Below are positions 1 to 6,021 of a DNA stretch of 25,509 nucleotides, one piece after another. Position numbers and translations under genes: made by a program. Each line of letters begins with the position of its first letter. The stretch's first letter is position 1. Below the pieces are notes generated by a model. The model searched no databases. It saw nothing but the letters and a program-made list of their open reading frames with translations, and was not told the DNA's origin. The DNA comes from Acetobacteraceae bacterium (lineage in GTDB: Bacteria > Pseudomonadota > Alphaproteobacteria > Acetobacterales > Acetobacteraceae): the NCBI GenBank assembly GCA_947446625.1, contig CANFIE010000005.1:1-25509 (forward strand). The letters run 5' to 3'.

Positions 1-600
1 AATGACGACGGCACCATGGCGCGGATGCCGGACCTGGTGGCCTTTGCCCAGCATCATGGCCTGAAGCTGGGCACGATTGCCGATTTGATCGGGCATCGGC
101 GCCGCACCGAGCGGTTGGTGAAGCGGGTGGTGGAAGGCCGGATCGACCACGAGATTGGTGGCGAATGGCGGCTGATCACCTACACCAACACGCTGGAATA
201 TGCCGAGCATCTGGTGATGGTGAAGGGCGACCTTTCCGCCCCGCTGCCGGCCATGGTGCGGATGCACGCCGCCAACCTGCTGAACGACACCGTGGCCGGC
301 CGTGGCACGCGGGACCTGCATACCGCCATGCGGATGATCACCGATTACGGCCGGGGCGCCGTGGTGATTATTCGGGATTGGCGGCCAACGAACATGAGCG
401 AGCAGATTGAGCGCGGCAAGGACCGCCAGGTGGCGCTGCCGATGATCCGTGACTACGGCATTGGCGCGCAGATTCTGGCGGACCTGGGGGCGCGGGACCT
501 GATCCGGCTGTCGAATAATCCGCGCCCGGTGGTGGGGCTGGAAGGCTACGGCCTGCGGGTGCTGGAGACGCGGCCGATTCTGGGCGGAGGTTCGCTGTGA
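1..600 (+). CDS. ribBA: 3,4-dihydroxy-2-butanone-4-phosphate synthase, RibBA-type, with degenerate GTP cyclohydrolase II domain (5' end outside window)
   Basis: This is the C-terminal 199 residues of a RibB/RibBA protein. It opens with the end of the DHBP synthase domain (NDDGTMARMPDL, then LKLGTIADLI), which converts ribulose 5-phosphate to the four-carbon precursor of riboflavin. A GTP-cyclohydrolase-II-like domain follows from about residue 35. In that domain the zinc-binding cysteine region of real GCH II (HSxC then CDCG) reads HAANLLNDT and GRGTRDLH, with no cysteines, and the catalytic Q-E-G-R stretch is replaced by RDWRPTNM. Only the fold-supporting tail survives (LSNNPRPVVGLEGYGL). 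The protein is therefore probably active only as DHBP synthase, and the extra domain is non-catalytic. The stop codon overlaps the GTG start of ribH. The ribBA-ribH-nusB order is usual in alphaproteobacteria. The family call is secure; loss of GCH II activity is inferred from the missing residues. Confidence 0.93.
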   Translation, partial: NDDGTMARMPDLVAFAQHHGLKLGTIADLIGHRRRTERLVKRVVEGRIDHEIGGEWRLITYTNTLEYAEHLVMVKGDLSAPLPAMVRMHAANLLNDTVAGRGTRDLHTAMRMITDYGRGAVVIIRDWRPTNMSEQIERGKDRQVALPMIRDYGIGAQILADLGARDLIRLSNNPRPVVGLEGYGLRVLETRPILGGGSL

Positions 601-1082
601 GCATCATTCATGCGCCGGACCGCGCCACGCCGCGGCTGCCCGGCCCGGCACCGCGGATTCTGCTGATCCAGGCGCCGTATTACGCCGATGTGGTGGGCGG
701 CATGCGCCAGGGTGCGGCGCGGGCCTTTGCCGAGGCCGGGGCGACCATGGATGTGGTGGATGTGGCCGGCGGCTACGAGTTGCCCGCCGCGCTGCGCATG
801 GCACTGGTGCAGAAGGCCAGCCGCTATGACGGCTACCTGCTGCTGGGCTGCGTGGTGAAGGGCGAGACCGACCATTACGACTTCATCTGCTCGGCGATCA
901 GCCAGGGGGTGATGGATATTGCCGCCGAGACCGGGGCCGCCGTGGGCTTTGGCCTGCTGACCGTGGACACCATTGAGCAGGCGATTGCCCGCAGCAGCGA
1001 CGACAAGCACAACAAGGGCGCCGAGGCCGCGCATGCCACCCTGATGCAGGTGGGGCTGCGCCGCCGCTGGGGCCTGACATGA
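597..1082 (+). CDS. ribH: 6,7-dimethyl-8-ribityllumazine synthase
   Basis: Lumazine synthase (161 aa, normal length) condenses 5-amino-6-ribitylamino-uracil with the DHBP made by RibB, giving the direct precursor of riboflavin. Family hallmarks are visible: APYYADVVGGM near the start, GGYELP for substrate binding, the strongly conserved GCVVKGETDHYDFIC block carrying the catalytic histidine, GFGLLTVDTIEQA, and NKGAEAA in the C-terminal helix. It starts at GTG 597, sharing GTGA with the ribBA stop, and its own stop overlaps the ATG of nusB (ATGA). Both overlaps suggest translational coupling in one operon. No unusual residues were noticed. Confidence 0.96.
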   Translation: MSIIHAPDRATPRLPGPAPRILLIQAPYYADVVGGMRQGAARAFAEAGATMDVVDVAGGYELPAALRMALVQKASRYDGYLLLGCVVKGETDHYDFICSAISQGVMDIAAETGAAVGFGLLTVDTIEQAIARSSDDKHNKGAEAAHATLMQVGLRRRWGLT

Positions 1083-1603
1083 GCACCGGCAAAAAGCCGA
1101 AGCCGGGCGCCGCCGAGAAGCCGCGCAGCCGGCCTCGCACGGGGTCTCGGGTGGCGGCGATGATGGCGCTGTACCAAAGCGACTACATGGGCGAATCGGC
1201 CGAGACGGTGATCGACCAGTTCATCAAGCACCGCATTGGCATTTTCCCCGGCAGCGACGGCTATGATGATGGCCGCATCCCCGAGGCCGATATTCCGCTG
1301 TTCCGCGCCCTGGTGCGCAAGACGGCGGAAAATGGCGAGACGGTGGACGGGATCTTGACCCAGCATCTGGACAAGGACTGGCCGCTGGCCAAGCTGGACC
1401 CGGTGCTGCGCGCCCTGCTGCGCGCTGCCTGCACCGAGTTGTGGGGCGGCAAGGAGCCGCCGGCGCGGGTGGTGATCAACGAATACATGGATATCGCGCA
1501 CGGGTTTTTCTCGGGCGAGGAACCGCGCTTTGCCAATGGGGTGCTGGATGCCATGGCCCGCACGCTGCGGGCGGATGAGTTCCAGCCGCCGCCAGCGCGC
1601 TGA
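1079..1603 (+). CDS. nusB: Transcription antitermination factor NusB
   Basis: NusB (174 aa) binds the boxA RNA element with ribosomal protein S10 and supports antitermination on rRNA operons. The first 20 residues or so are a lysine/arginine/proline-rich extension. The all-helical NusB fold then begins at SRVAAMMALYQSDY. The C-terminal hallmark is clear: LDPVLRALLRAACTEL, RVVINEYMDIAHGF and the FANGVLDAMAR helix. The ATG at 1079 overlaps the ribH stop. ribH-nusB-thiL is the common alphaproteobacterial order. The protein is slightly longer than E. coli NusB because of the basic N-terminus and an insertion around IGIFPGSDGYDD. Confidence 0.95.
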   Translation: MSTGKKPKPGAAEKPRSRPRTGSRVAAMMALYQSDYMGESAETVIDQFIKHRIGIFPGSDGYDDGRIPEADIPLFRALVRKTAENGETVDGILTQHLDKDWPLAKLDPVLRALLRAACTELWGGKEPPARVVINEYMDIAHGFFSGEEPRFANGVLDAMARTLRADEFQPPPAR

Positions 1604-1606
1604 CCG

Positions 1607-2563
1607 ATGAGCCTGCCGGCCGAGTTCTCCCTTATCGCCCGGCACTTCCGGCCCCTGGCCGGGCCCGGCGCGCTGAACCTGGAGGATGACGCCGCGGTGC
1701 TGGCGCCGCCGCCGGGGCGCGAACTGGTGATTGCCGCCGATGCCATGGTGGCGGGCGTGCATTTTCTGCCGGACGACCCGGCGGAGACGATTGGCCGCAA
1801 GCTGCTGCGGACCAACCTCTCGGATTTGGCGGCCATGGGCGCCACGCCGCTGGGCTATTTGATGACCACGGCCTTTCCGCGCGGCACCGCCGATGCCTGG
1901 GTGGCCGCCTTTGCCGCCGGGCTGCTGCTGGACCAGGCCGAGTTTGGCCTGACCGTGCTGGGCGGCGATACCGTTTCCACCCCGGGGCCGCTGACGCTTT
2001 CCCTCACCATTCTGGGCCATTGCGCGCCGGGCCGGGCGCTGCGGCGCAATGGCGGGCGGCCGGGGGATGATGTGTGGGTTTCCGGCAGCATTGGCGATGG
2101 CGCGCTGGGCCTGCGGGTGTTGCAGGGCAGCCTGCCGGCCGATGCCGAGGGCTGGCTGGCCGGGCGCTACCGGCTGCCGCGCCCTCGGGTGGCGCTGGGC
2201 CAGGGGCTGGTGGGGCTGGCCAGCGCCTGCATGGATGTGTCGGACGGGTTGGTGCAGGATTTGGGGCATCTCAGCCGGGCCAGTGGCTGTGCCGCCACGC
2301 TGCATGCCGGGCTGGTGCCGCTTTCGCCGGCGGCTGCCGCGCATCCGGCCCTGCTGCCGCTGCTGCTGGGCGGTGGCGATGATTACGAATTGCTGTTCAC
2401 CGCGCCGCCTGCCGCCGCCGCCGCCATTCGGGCGGCCGGGGTGGCGGCGGGGGTGGCGGTTACGCGCATTGGCGGGCTTGCCGCTGGTGCCCCCGGGGTG
2501 ACCGTGCTGGACACCCAGGGCAACGAGATGTCGCTGGCTTCCGCCGGCTGGAGCCATGTGTGA
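1607..2563 (+). CDS. thiL: Thiamine-monophosphate kinase
   Basis: ThiL (318 aa) phosphorylates thiamine monophosphate to thiamine pyrophosphate with ATP. The metal- and nucleotide-binding acidic motifs of the PurM/ThiL superfamily occur in order: LEDDAAVL near residue 27, DAMVAGVHF, NLSDLAAMGATPLGY, LGGDTVSTPG, MDVSDGLVQDL and GGGDDYELLFTA near 265. It starts at ATG 1607, three bases after the nusB stop, and continues the same operon. Its last codons overlap the start of the MFS transporter gene. Length and motifs are ordinary for the family. Confidence 0.96.
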   Translation: MSLPAEFSLIARHFRPLAGPGALNLEDDAAVLAPPPGRELVIAADAMVAGVHFLPDDPAETIGRKLLRTNLSDLAAMGATPLGYLMTTAFPRGTADAWVAAFAAGLLLDQAEFGLTVLGGDTVSTPGPLTLSLTILGHCAPGRALRRNGGRPGDDVWVSGSIGDGALGLRVLQGSLPADAEGWLAGRYRLPRPRVALGQGLVGLASACMDVSDGLVQDLGHLSRASGCAATLHAGLVPLSPAAAAHPALLPLLLGGGDDYELLFTAPPAAAAAIRAAGVAAGVAVTRIGGLAAGAPGVTVLDTQGNEMSLASAGWSHV

Positions 2564-3752
2564 GATGACTGACGAAGCGGCGATGAAGCGGCAGGTTTGG
2601 CTGCTGCTGGTGTGCCAGGCGCTGATGCACACCACCATTGTGGGCCAGGCGGTGATGGGCGCGCTGATTGGCCATAGCCTGGTGGAGGACAAGTCGCTGG
2701 CGACCTTGCCCATCGCCATTCAGATGACCGCGACCATGGCGGCGAGCATTCCCGCCGGGGTGGTGTTCAGCCGGCTGGGGCGGCGGGCCGGGTTCTCGCT
2801 GGGGGCGGTGGCGGCGCTGCTGGGGTCTCTGACCTTTGCCTATGGCGTGTGGCGGGCGGATTTTCTGATCTACACGCTGGGTGCCATTCCGGCCGGATTG
2901 GGCTTTGGCATTGGCCAGCATTACCGCTTTGCCGCCAGCGAGGTGGCGCCGCCGGCCTACCGGGCGCGGGCCATTGGGCTGGTGATGACGGGCGGCGTGC
3001 TTTCCGCCGGGCTGGGGCCGGAATTGGTGAAGGCGACCAGCGACCTGTTCGTGCCGCATCTGTTTCTGGGCACGTATTTGGCCATTGCGGTGCTGCCGCT
3101 GCTTTGCCTGGGGCTGCTGACCTTCACCCGGCTGCCGCCGCCGCCGGCACGGGATGAAGCGGCCACGCCGATTGGCGAGATCATCGCCCGCCCGACCTTT
3201 ATTGCCGCCGCCGCCGCCGGCATGGTGGCCTTTGGCAGCATGAACCTGCTGATGACCTCGACCCCGCTGGAGATGATGTTCTGCGGCTTTGCCGTGGGGG
3301 CCTCGGCCACGGTCATTCAGGTGCATGCGCTTTCGATGTATGCGCCGGGCTTCTTCACCGGGCGGCTGATCACCCGGTTTGGGGCGCGGCGGATTATGAC
3401 GCTGGGGGTGGTGATCAACCTGGCCTGCATTGCCATTGGCGTGGAAGGACGTGGCTACACCAATTTTCTGGTGGCGCTGGGGCTGCTGGGGCTGGGCTGG
3501 AACTTCATGTTCGTGGGCGCCACCACGCTGCTGGGCAGCGCGCATTCCGCCGCCGAGCGGGTGAAGGCGCAGGCGGCGAATGACCTGCTGGTGTTCGGCA
3601 CCGTGGCCTGCACGGCGTTTCTCTCCGGCGCGCTGCATGCGGGCGCCGGGTGGAACGCGATGAACCTGGCGCTGGTGCCGCCCTTGCTTGCGGTGGTGGG
3701 GCTGTTTGCGTGGCAGCAGTGGCGCCTGCGCGGCCGGCAGGTGCCGGCCTGA
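2556..3752 (+). CDS. MFS transporter, substrate unknown
   Basis: This is a 398-residue hydrophobic protein with the spacing of about twelve membrane helices in two halves, typical of the major facilitator superfamily. A basic loop, FSRLGRRAGF, lies after helix 2, where the MFS motif A occurs, and a related GRLITRFGARRIM loop sits at the equivalent place in the second half. The start is uncertain. ATG 2556 overlaps the thiL stop by 8 bp, while ATG 2565 (nine bases downstream, same frame) has better spacing from the GGAG at 2550. The overlap places the gene in the rib/nusB/thiL operon, so vitamin or precursor transport is possible, but nothing in the sequence proves a substrate. A short stem followed by T6 at 3781-3800 probably ends the transcript. 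Confidence 0.85.
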   Translation: MCEMTDEAAMKRQVWLLLVCQALMHTTIVGQAVMGALIGHSLVEDKSLATLPIAIQMTATMAASIPAGVVFSRLGRRAGFSLGAVAALLGSLTFAYGVWRADFLIYTLGAIPAGLGFGIGQHYRFAASEVAPPAYRARAIGLVMTGGVLSAGLGPELVKATSDLFVPHLFLGTYLAIAVLPLLCLGLLTFTRLPPPPARDEAATPIGEIIARPTFIAAAAAGMVAFGSMNLLMTSTPLEMMFCGFAVGASATVIQVHALSMYAPGFFTGRLITRFGARRIMTLGVVINLACIAIGVEGRGYTNFLVALGLLGLGWNFMFVGATTLLGSAHSAAERVKAQAANDLLVFGTVACTAFLSGALHAGAGWNAMNLALVPPLLAVVGLFAWQQWRLRGRQVPA

Positions 3753-3780
3753 GGGGAGGGGGCTGCCCGTCCGTCCCCGC

Positions 3781-3800
3781 TTGGCTTAGGCCGATTTTTT
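3781..3800 (+). terminator. Probable intrinsic terminator of the rib-nusB-thiL-MFS operon
   Basis: TTGGC (3781-3785) pairs with GCCGA (3790-3794) across a TTAG loop, with one G-T wobble, and is followed directly by six T residues (3795-3800). It lies 28 bp after the MFS stop. The stem is short, so efficiency is uncertain. Confidence 0.45.
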
Positions 3801-3817
3801 GGGCGGCTGATTCGCGC

Positions 3818-3837
3818 CGCCGGTGATTCCACCGGCG
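3818..3837. repeat. Perfect 8-bp inverted repeat with ATTC loop
   Basis: CGCCGGTG (3818-3825), loop ATTC, CACCGGCG (3830-3837). Its core TGATTCCA is identical to the centre of the palindrome at 3904-3953. The left arm also overlaps a competing stem, GGCGGC (3802-3807) with GCCGCC (3816-3821). Confidence 0.7.
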
Positions 3838-3846
3838 ACGATCAGA

Positions 3847-3894
3847 GGTTATCGAGCATTATGTGCCCTGAAGGGCGCATAATGCTCGATAACC
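3847..3894. repeat. Long near-perfect palindrome, 23-bp stem
   Basis: Bases 3847-3869 pair with 3872-3894. All positions are complementary except one T-G pair (3864/3877), and the loop is a dinucleotide, GA (3870-3871). The arms are AT-richer than the surroundings and contain CGAGCATTATG. No coding sequence crosses it. It may be a dispersed palindromic element, a bidirectional terminator, or both. Confidence 0.8.
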
Positions 3895-3903
3895 ATTTGA
3901 AAT

Positions 3904-3953
3904 TAGAGCAAGAAATCAGTTCTGATGATTCCATCAGAACGGGTATTGCTCTA
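3904..3953. repeat. Nested palindromic element, also likely terminator of the bamE-like gene
   Basis: Outer arms TAGAGCAA (3904-3911) and TTGCTCTA (3946-3953) enclose an inner perfect hairpin: GTTCTGATG (3919-3927), loop ATTC, CATCAGAAC (3932-3940). From memory this resembles the 'AGAGCA...GATTC...TGCTCT' palindromes scattered through many alphaproteobacterial genomes; no search was done. The TAG stop of the minus-strand bamE-like gene lies in the right outer arm (3951-3953). On that strand the inner hairpin is followed by a T-rich stretch, so it can act as that gene's terminator. Confidence 0.7.
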
Positions 3954-4487
3954 GTTCAGCCGGGTGCTGTTGGGCTGGGTGGCGCCCGGGTTGGTGTTGG
4001 TAATGCCGGTGCCACCGCCCAGCGGGTTGAAGCGGCCGACATTGCCGAACAGCGCCTGCAGGGTGGTACGCTCGTTCCCCGGCACCGGGGTTTCGCGCGA
4101 GACCATGCTGACCGAGCGGCCATCGGCTTCGGTCAACTCGCGCACCGACTTCAGCTTGCCGGCGTCGTCGAACTCAACCACCACCACGCGCTGCTCGCTC
4201 AGGTGTTCCTTCTGCATCGGCCGGTTCCGGCTGACGGCGCTGATGTAGTACCAGTTGTTATCATCAAACGTGCTGCGGGCGGTGGGCGTGCCCAGCAGGG
4301 TCTGCACATCGGCGCGGGCCTGCACGCCGGGCACCAGCGAGGCCAACTGATCCGCGGTGATGCGGTGGCCGCGGGCCAAGGGCGGGGCATCAATGAAGCT
4401 GCACGCGCCCAGGCTGAGGGCCGTGGCCAGAAGCAGGGCCAAACGCGGGCTGCGGGAGCGGGGAGCTTGCGACATCGCGTTGACCAT
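3951..4487 (-). CDS. bamE: BamE/SmpA-family outer-membrane assembly lipoprotein
   Basis: BamE is the small lipoprotein of the beta-barrel assembly machine on the periplasmic face of the outer membrane. From the chosen start there is a basic N-region (residues 8-15), a hydrophobic stretch and a lipobox LSLGAC with the lipidated cysteine at about residue 29. The SmpA/OmlA domain follows, with the signature LVPGVQARADVQTLLGTPTA and DNNWYYIS. The tail is a low-complexity Gly/Asn/Thr-rich extension after about residue 150. Start choice is uncertain: ATG at 4487 is used here, ATG at 4475 is equally plausible, and upstream ATGs exist at 4505 and 4523. None has a strong ribosome site. It diverges from the CBP3-like gene at 4589 and its stop is embedded in a palindromic repeat. 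Confidence 0.85.
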   Translation of the reverse strand: MVNAMSQAPRSRSPRLALLLATALSLGACSFIDAPPLARGHRITADQLASLVPGVQARADVQTLLGTPTARSTFDDNNWYYISAVSRNRPMQKEHLSEQRVVVVEFDDAGKLKSVRELTEADGRSVSMVSRETPVPGNERTTLQALFGNVGRFNPLGGGTGITNTNPGATQPNSTRLN

Positions 4488-4588
4488 CGGTGCAGGGCGT
4501 TCCATGTCTGCGGCGAATGCCACTTGGGCGCGGCCGGGTCAACTGAAGCCTGCGCCACACCCCGTTTTGACCTGGAAAGTACCCTGCC

Positions 4589-5155
4589 ATGGGCCTGTTC
4601 AACCTGTTCCGCTCTCGCCGGCATGAACGCAACGGCTTTTTGCTGTATGGCGCCGCCGTGGGCGCGGCGCGCGAACCCTGGCTGTATGACCGGCTGGCGG
4701 TGCCGGATACGCTGGATGGCCGGTTCGACACGGTGGGGCTGCTGGTGATTCTGCTGATCCAGCGCCTGCGCAACGACCCCGACCCCGCCGGCGCGCCACT
4801 GGCCCAGGCGGTGTTTGACGCCATGTTCGCCGATATGGACCTGAACCTGCGCGAAATGGGCGTGGGCGACCTTTCGGTGGGGAAGAAGGTGAAGGAGATG
4901 TGGAACGCCTTCCATGGTCGCGCCCGCGCCTATGAGGCGGCTGTGGAGGCGGGCGATGCCGACGCCATGGCCCAGGCGGTGCTGCGCAACATTTGGCGGC
5001 GCGAGCCGGAGGCCGAGCCGGATGCCGCGGCCGCCGCGCTGGCGCGTTATGCCATGGTGGTGGCCGCCGCCCTGGCCAGCCAGCCTATGGCGGCGCTGGT
5101 TCAGGGCCAGGCGCATTTCCCCCTGGCTTCGGAGGTATTGGCCGATGCGGCATGA
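4589..5155 (+). CDS. Ubiquinol-cytochrome c chaperone family protein (CBP3-like)
   Basis: This 188-residue protein matches the bacterial CBP3/ubiquinol-cytochrome c chaperone family, which helps assembly of cytochrome b into the bc1 complex. Recognisable parts are the N-terminal LYDRLAVPDTLDGRFDTV block, the LLVILLIQRLRND helix, FDAMFADMDLNLREMGVGD, and GKKVKEMWNAFHGRARAYE. All of these are typical of the family core. The start ATG 4589 is preceded by GGAAAG at a suitable distance. The last 11 bp overlap the start of the DUF177 gene, indicating co-transcription. The assignment rests on remembered family motifs and on the usual bamE-CBP3-DUF177-rpmF neighbourhood of Rhodospirillales. Confidence 0.88.
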   Translation: MGLFNLFRSRRHERNGFLLYGAAVGAAREPWLYDRLAVPDTLDGRFDTVGLLVILLIQRLRNDPDPAGAPLAQAVFDAMFADMDLNLREMGVGDLSVGKKVKEMWNAFHGRARAYEAAVEAGDADAMAQAVLRNIWRREPEAEPDAAAAALARYAMVVAAALASQPMAALVQGQAHFPLASEVLADAA

Positions 5156-5642
5156 ACTCTCCCGCCCCGTGGTGCTGGCCCGGGTGCCATCGGTTGGGCG
5201 TGACCTGGTGGTGGAAGCCAAGCCCGAGGAATGTGTGGCCCTGGCCGCGCGGCTGGGCATTGAGCAGGTGGGCAGGTTGCGCGCCACGCTGCGGCTGAAG
5301 CCGGACCGGCGTGGCCGCATTGAGGTGACCGGCCGGCTGGAAGCCGCCGTGGTGCAGCTTTGCGTGGTCTCGCTGGAGCCGGTGGCGCAGGAGATTGATG
5401 TGCCGGTGGCGCTGCGACTGCTGCCGCCGGAGCAGGCCGCCAGCGATTCGCCTGAGGATGCGTTTGACGATATCGAGGCCCCGCATGGCGAGGCCGACCT
5501 GGGCGAAGCCCTGGCCGAGGAGTTGGCCCTGGCGCTGGACCCTTACCCTCGCCACCCCGACGCCGAGTTGCCGCCCGAGGCGCAAACGCCGGATTCCGGG
5601 GCTTTCGGCGCTCTTTCCCAGTTACGGCCGCCGAAAAACTGA
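5145..5642 (+). CDS. yceD: DUF177/YceD family protein (large-subunit rRNA accumulation)
   Basis: A 165-residue protein of the YceD/DUF177 family, which is linked to 23S rRNA accumulation or processing and nearly always precedes rpmF. The family core lies at about residues 50-90, including VQLCVVSLEPV with the single conserved cysteine. An acidic segment follows (SPEDAFDDIEAPHGEADLGE), then a conserved EELALALDPYPRHPDAEL region. The start is ATG 5145, because a strong GGAGGT (5131-5136) sits eight bases upstream and the N-terminus MRHELSRPV fits the family. An in-frame upstream ATG exists inside the preceding gene but would add unrelated sequence. It overlaps the CBP3-like gene by 11 bp. Confidence 0.88.
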   Translation: MRHELSRPVVLARVPSVGRDLVVEAKPEECVALAARLGIEQVGRLRATLRLKPDRRGRIEVTGRLEAAVVQLCVVSLEPVAQEIDVPVALRLLPPEQAASDSPEDAFDDIEAPHGEADLGEALAEELALALDPYPRHPDAELPPEAQTPDSGAFGALSQLRPPKN

Positions 5643-5652
5643 GGCTGGCGGT

Positions 5653-5667
5653 GCCCGCGATGCGGGC
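5653..5667. other. Small hairpin in the rpmF leader
   Basis: GCCCGC, loop GAT, GCGGGC is a perfect 6-bp stem lying 11 bases after the DUF177 stop. No T-run follows. It pairs spatially with the larger hairpin at 5680-5706. Confidence 0.5.
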
Positions 5668-5679
5668 GTATTGCTTCTG

Positions 5680-5706
5680 CGCAAGCCGGCGAAAGCGCCG
5701 CTTGCG
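5680..5706. other. Strong GC hairpin upstream of rpmF
   Basis: CGCAAGCCGGCG (5680-5691), loop AAAG, CGCCGCTTGCG (5696-5706) form an 11-bp stem with one bulged C. Its right arm overlaps the -35 of the promoter proposed for rpmF. It could be a weak terminator or attenuator between the DUF177 and rpmF genes, or an RNA-processing site. The sequence does not decide between these. Confidence 0.5.
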
Positions 5707-5730
5707 GTCGTGGGGGCAGGGTGCTAATCC
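5702..5730 (+). promoter_or_regulatory. Candidate sigma-70-type promoter for rpmF-plsX-fabH
   Basis: TTGCGG (5702-5707), 17 bp, TAATCC (5725-5730), followed by about 50 bp of leader before the rpmF ATG at 5781. Spacing is ideal and the hexamers are fair matches. The rest of the 138-bp gap holds only the two hairpins. Confidence 0.4.
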
Positions 5731-5780
5731 CCGCCGCTCGTTTTCGCCCAACTCGTTGATTCACGAAAGGCTCGGCAACC

Positions 5781-5984
5781 ATGGCCGTTCCGAAGAAGAA
5801 AGTTTCACCCTCGCGCCGCGGCATGCGCCGTAGCCATGACGCATTGTCGTCCGAGGCTCATGCTGAATGCGCCAACTGCGGCGAGCTGAAGCGCCCGCAT
5901 AACGTCTGCTCGCATTGCGGACATTATGACCGGCGCGAAGTTGTGCCGGCTGGTGATGCGCTGAAGGCTGCGGTTCGCAACTGA
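5781..5984 (+). CDS. rpmF: 50S ribosomal protein L32
   Basis: Complete 67-residue L32. The N-terminus MAVPKKKVSPSRRGMRRSHD is the family signature. A zinc-ribbon knuckle has Cys30 and Cys33 (CANC) and Cys43 and Cys46 (CSHC), so this is the zinc-binding form rather than a cysteine-free paralogue. GAAAGG lies about ten bases upstream of the ATG. It sits between DUF177 and plsX, the common bacterial arrangement that couples ribosome synthesis to lipid synthesis. Confidence 0.97.
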   Translation: MAVPKKKVSPSRRGMRRSHDALSSEAHAECANCGELKRPHNVCSHCGHYDRREVVPAGDALKAAVRN

Positions 5985-6021
5985 GCGACGCTGGCTTGCG
6001 GAGCATGGGGAGCGCGCCTCG

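Noticed and set aside
875..2719. 614-codon open frame on the minus strand
   Set aside because: It is the antisense shadow of ribH, nusB and thiL. Its composition is His/Gln/Arg/Gly/Pro-rich with no recognisable domain, while all three plus-strand genes are well supported.
3861..4748. Plus-strand open frame of 295 codons starting inside a palindrome
   Set aside because: It is antisense to the bamE-like gene, crosses into the CBP3-like gene in another frame, and has no domain.
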